A stretch of DNA of 64,000 bases, taken from Pyrenophora tritici-repentis. Its lineage: Eukaryota; Ascomycota; Dothideomycetes; Pleosporales; Pleosporaceae. Under the pieces are notes generated by a model. The model was not told the origin of the DNA and ran no database searches. It worked only from the letters and a program-made list of their open reading frames with translations. The stretch spans positions 3,348,001-3,412,000 of the forward strand of contig NC_089391.1 in assembly GCF_003171515.1 (NCBI RefSeq). The letters run 5' to 3'. This document shows positions 62,581 through 64,000 of the stretch, in pieces. Numbering within the stretch: position 1 is the stretch's first letter; each line of letters begins with the position of its first letter. Both the position numbers and the translations under genes were made by a program.

Positions 62581-64000
62581 AATGCCTGAGGATAGGAGGC
62601 GTTTTGTCCTTGGTGGCGTGAGAGAGAAAATGCCACTACCGCGCGACCCAATCATTCAAGCATAAATTGGTTAGGTCGCTCATATTGACTGCCGCTAGTC
62701 TTTAAAGGGATTTGAAAGCGTGAGTATAGAGTAGGGAAAGTCAAGGCGCTCACAGAGAACTGATATATTAAAATCTGGTACATGCTTAGGGTAATGGGTG
62801 AAGGATGCTGCTGCAAAGCTGTAGCCCGCTAGCATCGATCTAGGTGGAAGATATAACGGTCATTTCTGCTTAAATTCCAGTAATCGATGAAAGTAATACG
62901 ACATCGCCCAGCATAACGCGCAAATAATCGCATGTTCGATGTACAAAGAAAGCATGACCCAACATGAAAGACAGAAGACGAGTCGAATCGGCAGCCTGGA
63001 TAATCTCAAGGGAATATCTGCAATCGTAAAATTCTGGGGAGAGTTTATAGTAGTAGTGGAAGTGCTTTGGCGAGCAGCATAAACTCAGTTACTCGCGCGG
63101 GGACCAGGCGTCGATGTAGTTGTATTAGAGAGGATTATAGTCGCGGTTGGTAGCGAAAAGGAAGTATATGATGCAGAACAGAACCTTCCGTATCTAAGTA
63201 TTTTAGCTTTTGAATAGGTGAATAGCTCCGGCTCCTTCGACGATACTTGCTTCAACACGAATGGACATGACCAGCACGCAGTAGACTCATCGCGAGTCTA
63301 AACACAAAGGGTCTGATGATCGTAGTATACTCAGAGAATAGACTAAAACGGAAGCGTGATAAAGTTCACCGCTCTCGTTATTCATACACCTGCTTCAAGA
63401 AGTCACGTAGTTTACCTTGAGGAAATAGTCAGCTCATTCATGATACATACTAATGTCACTGATTGTATACTTGAAGCTTTTGCAGCTGAAAAATCCACCG
63501 AAGCTCTGTAATGCGTCGTCGACATGGCTATAAGTGCCTACGTTTTTAGCAGGACGCAATTTTGCAAAAATACGCAACCTGCATGCCTTACGCGGCAGTC
63601 GCAACGTATCGCCCCCCAAATGCTTTTGATGCTAGAAGCTAACCTACAATCTTGACGGTCAGACTCTAGCTATTGCATCAAGGAGGTACATGATTGACGC
63701 GGCGTGTTGGAATTGGAGAGGTCTCATCGTACTTGCTCCATCTGCAAGCTACCCAGCCGCACACGCGGATTGCGAAATTGGACAGTAAGGAATCACGAAG
63801 CTTCAGGGAAACAGCGCATGGCGAACACATCCATAGAAAATGTATGTCCTCGTCATTCATCCGAGGTTACCAGTCCTTCTCGTCGCTCCTTCATTCCTTC
63901 ATCGTCACCAGCTTACGTCACTGCCAATTCCTCTCTCGCTTTTCTACCCCGCTACTCGCATGATCACGCCACACACGACACGTGCGCATAACTATCGGAG
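62581..64000. other. Gene-poor right end of window
   Basis: About 1.4 kb with no gene I can support. A frame opening at ATG 63818 (MANTSIENVCPRHSSEV...) is Ser/Pro-rich and ends at 63991; it could be a first exon of a gene to the right, but nothing confirms it. Minus-strand stretches near 63085-63190 and 63434-63619 look mildly protein-like but are short and broken. Confidence 0.5.

Noticed and set aside
63083..63190. Minus-strand fragment that could read like a membrane-protein C-terminus with a RIP-type stop
   Set aside because: Too short, cannot be linked to upstream coding sequence or to a family.
1..64000. CRISPR arrays, bacterial operons and rRNA/tRNA genes
   Set aside because: The sequence is clearly fungal nuclear; no regularly spaced repeats were seen and no tRNA or rRNA gene could be supported by eye.

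Overview
This is a fragment of a filamentous ascomycete (Pezizomycotina) nuclear genome, most likely a dothideomycete such as a Pleosporales species; that placement is inference. The evidence is many genes with short (45-80 nt) GT-AG introns, fungal orthologues of housekeeping genes, Fot1/pogo-type and hAT DNA transposons, and nonsense codons in repeats that all fit C:G-to-T:A change, the signature of repeat-induced point mutation (RIP).

Positions 1-36.8 kb are a gene-dense housekeeping block. In order: the 3' part of an MFS (TRI12/SIT-like) transporter; a 146-bp MITE; an acidic tail-anchored-looking protein; a gene whose frame carries two in-frame stops; a YMR226C-like short-chain dehydrogenase with a mitochondrial-type leader; a small hydrophilic protein; a secreted serine carboxypeptidase; a Dpb3/CHRAC-type histone-fold protein; a Poa1-like macro-domain phosphatase with a frame break in its proline-rich linker; the Rieske Fe-S subunit of complex III; BCP1; GMP synthetase; a CLC chloride channel/transporter; and an intronless 13-kb cytoplasmic dynein heavy chain gene. 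Three gene pairs are divergent across short shared promoters (carboxypeptidase/histone fold, macro domain/Rieske, BCP1/GMP synthetase).

From 36.8 kb on the window is transposon-rich, with a few single-copy genes between the elements (an unknown 629-aa duplicated-domain protein, a GT31-like glycosyltransferase and two unknown proteins at 54.2-57.1 kb). The mobile elements are: a decayed Fot1-type element (37.2-39.4 kb); a much better preserved Fot1-type element one stop codon short of a full-length frame (39.5-41.6 kb); two short foldback MITEs with target duplications (48.75 and 49.06 kb); a hAT element with four nonsense codons (50.5-53.6 kb) whose left end truncates a host-like ORF and whose right end abuts a 3' fragment of the decayed Fot1 family (53.6-54.1 kb); and a complete, apparently very young Copia retrotransposon (57.3-62.6 kb) with identical 172-bp LTRs, 5-bp target duplication, uninterrupted polyprotein and a primer-binding site complementary to the anticodon arm of initiator tRNA-Met.

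I found no wholly new multi-gene system. The most informative observations are the coexistence of RIP-decayed and intact transposons within 25 kb, the internal-tRNA primer site of the Copia element, the hAT/Fot1/host-gene junction, and two single-copy genes with broken reading frames.
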